Below are positions 11,594-11,924 of a DNA stretch of 11,924 bases, one piece after another. Source of the DNA: Longimicrobiaceae bacterium. GTDB lineage: Bacteria > Gemmatimonadota > Gemmatimonadetes > Longimicrobiales > Longimicrobiaceae. Location of the stretch: the NCBI GenBank assembly GCA_030146875.1, contig JASLAX010000060.1:1-11924 (forward strand), given 5' to 3'. The notes beneath the pieces were generated by a model. It ran no database searches and was not told where the DNA came from. It was given only the letters and a program-made list of their open reading frames with translations. Each line of letters starts with the position of its first letter. Position 1 is the stretch's first letter. The translations under genes were made by a program, and so were the position numbers.

Positions 11594-11924
11594 ATGCAGA
11601 GGTCCTCCCGGCCCGATCCGTCGAAGAAGCCCGCTCCCGGCAAGCCCGCGGCCGAGGCGGCGGCGCACGAGAAGAAGGGCGAGCCGCCGGAGAACCCCGT
11701 GTGGCAGTCGCTTGCCCTGCGCGTGGTGCCCGCGCAGGCCAGCCGCGCCGACGCGGGCGCGGGCGCGGGCGACCCGTACGAGGCCGAGGCGGATCGCGTG
11801 GCCGACGCGGTGGCGGGGGGTGGGACGACGGCGGGGGCGGACGATGGTGGCGGGAAGGACGGCGGGCCCCCGGTTCGTCCGCTGGGAGCCGGCGCGGCGC
11901 CGTCCGCCGTCTGGCTGCCGGAGG
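11594..11924 (+). CDS. DUF4157 (eCIS core domain) protein, N-terminal part, runs off right edge
   Basis: The first 110 codons are open to the end of the window. After a Lys/Pro/Ala-rich disordered start comes ENPVWQSLALRV (33-44), then an AGAGAG linker and DPYEAEADRVADAV (60-73). The D-P-x-E-x-E-A-D-R-V-A-D-x-V form is the hallmark at the start of DUF4157 proteins, which by known association are linked to extracellular contractile injection systems and often carry toxins or a HExxH-type core further on. The HExxH and any effector domain would lie beyond the window. GAGG 6 nt before ATG 11594 supports the start. A GTG- and ATG-free alternative is not evident. Whether tube, sheath or baseplate genes follow cannot be seen. 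Confidence 0.85.
   Translation, partial: MQRSSRPDPSKKPAPGKPAAEAAAHEKKGEPPENPVWQSLALRVVPAQASRADAGAGAGDPYEAEADRVADAVAGGGTTAGADDGGGKDGGPPVRPLGAGAAPSAVWLPE
11753..11770 (+). repeat. Three in-frame GCGGGC hexamers
   Basis: Three exact tandem copies of GCGGGC lie inside the DUF4157 gene just before the EAEADRVAD motif. Read in frame they contribute to the AGAGAG linker. Copy-number change by replication slippage would alter linker length without a frameshift. Confidence 0.7.

Overview
The window is very GC-rich DNA (roughly 70% or more by eye) in which nearly every third codon position is G or C, so long open frames run antisense to most genes and I rejected them. The gene types and protein style suggest a Longimicrobium-like member of the Gemmatimonadota. 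Pointers are small lineage-type proteins with ERR/DRR motifs, PAS kinases paired with Rcp1-like receivers, a LigC-type ligase beside a LigD-type polymerase, and an eCIS-associated DUF4157 protein. That assignment is inference from style, not a search result.

Layout. (a) 1-120: the 5' end of an IS3-family element, read off the left edge. (b) 121-559: no gene, but G-rich short tandem repeats, REP-like palindromes and strong hairpins. (c) 560-1777 (-): a secreted protein with a peptidoglycan-binding domain, with a candidate sigma-54 promoter and a leader that can fold over its ribosome site. (d) 2000-2362 (-): a CsoR-type copper sensor, divergent from queD at 2560-2928 (+). A flavin-binding PPOX-fold protein (3075-3557) and a NarL-type response regulator (3579-4262) follow on the plus strand. 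(e) 4243-6992 (-): a three-gene signalling operon of PAS histidine kinase, single-domain receiver, and receiver-kinase inverted hybrid. Its last gene converges on and overlaps the NarL-type regulator by 20 bp. (f) 7097-7683 (-): a two-gene unit of small unknown proteins behind a good -24/-12 sigma-54 promoter. (g) 7898-8350 (-): a DCC-family thiol oxidoreductase. (h) 8536-10511 (-): a LigC-like ATP-dependent DNA ligase and a LigD-type polymerase/primase, translationally overlapping, behind another -24/-12 promoter. (i) 10683 to the right edge (+): two unrecognised proteins, then the N-terminus of a DUF4157 (eCIS core domain) protein that runs off the window.

How they work together. The kinase-receiver-hybrid trio can be read as a phosphorelay, possibly feeding the convergent NarL-type regulator. 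The polymerase and ligase form a two-protein end-joining or gap-repair unit; no Ku gene is visible. The most notable regulatory observation is that three unrelated minus-strand units (the secreted protein, the small-protein pair and the repair pair) carry GG-N10-GC elements with TTGC at -12, just upstream of their starts. The most notable system is at the right edge, where a probable contractile-injection-system locus may begin.
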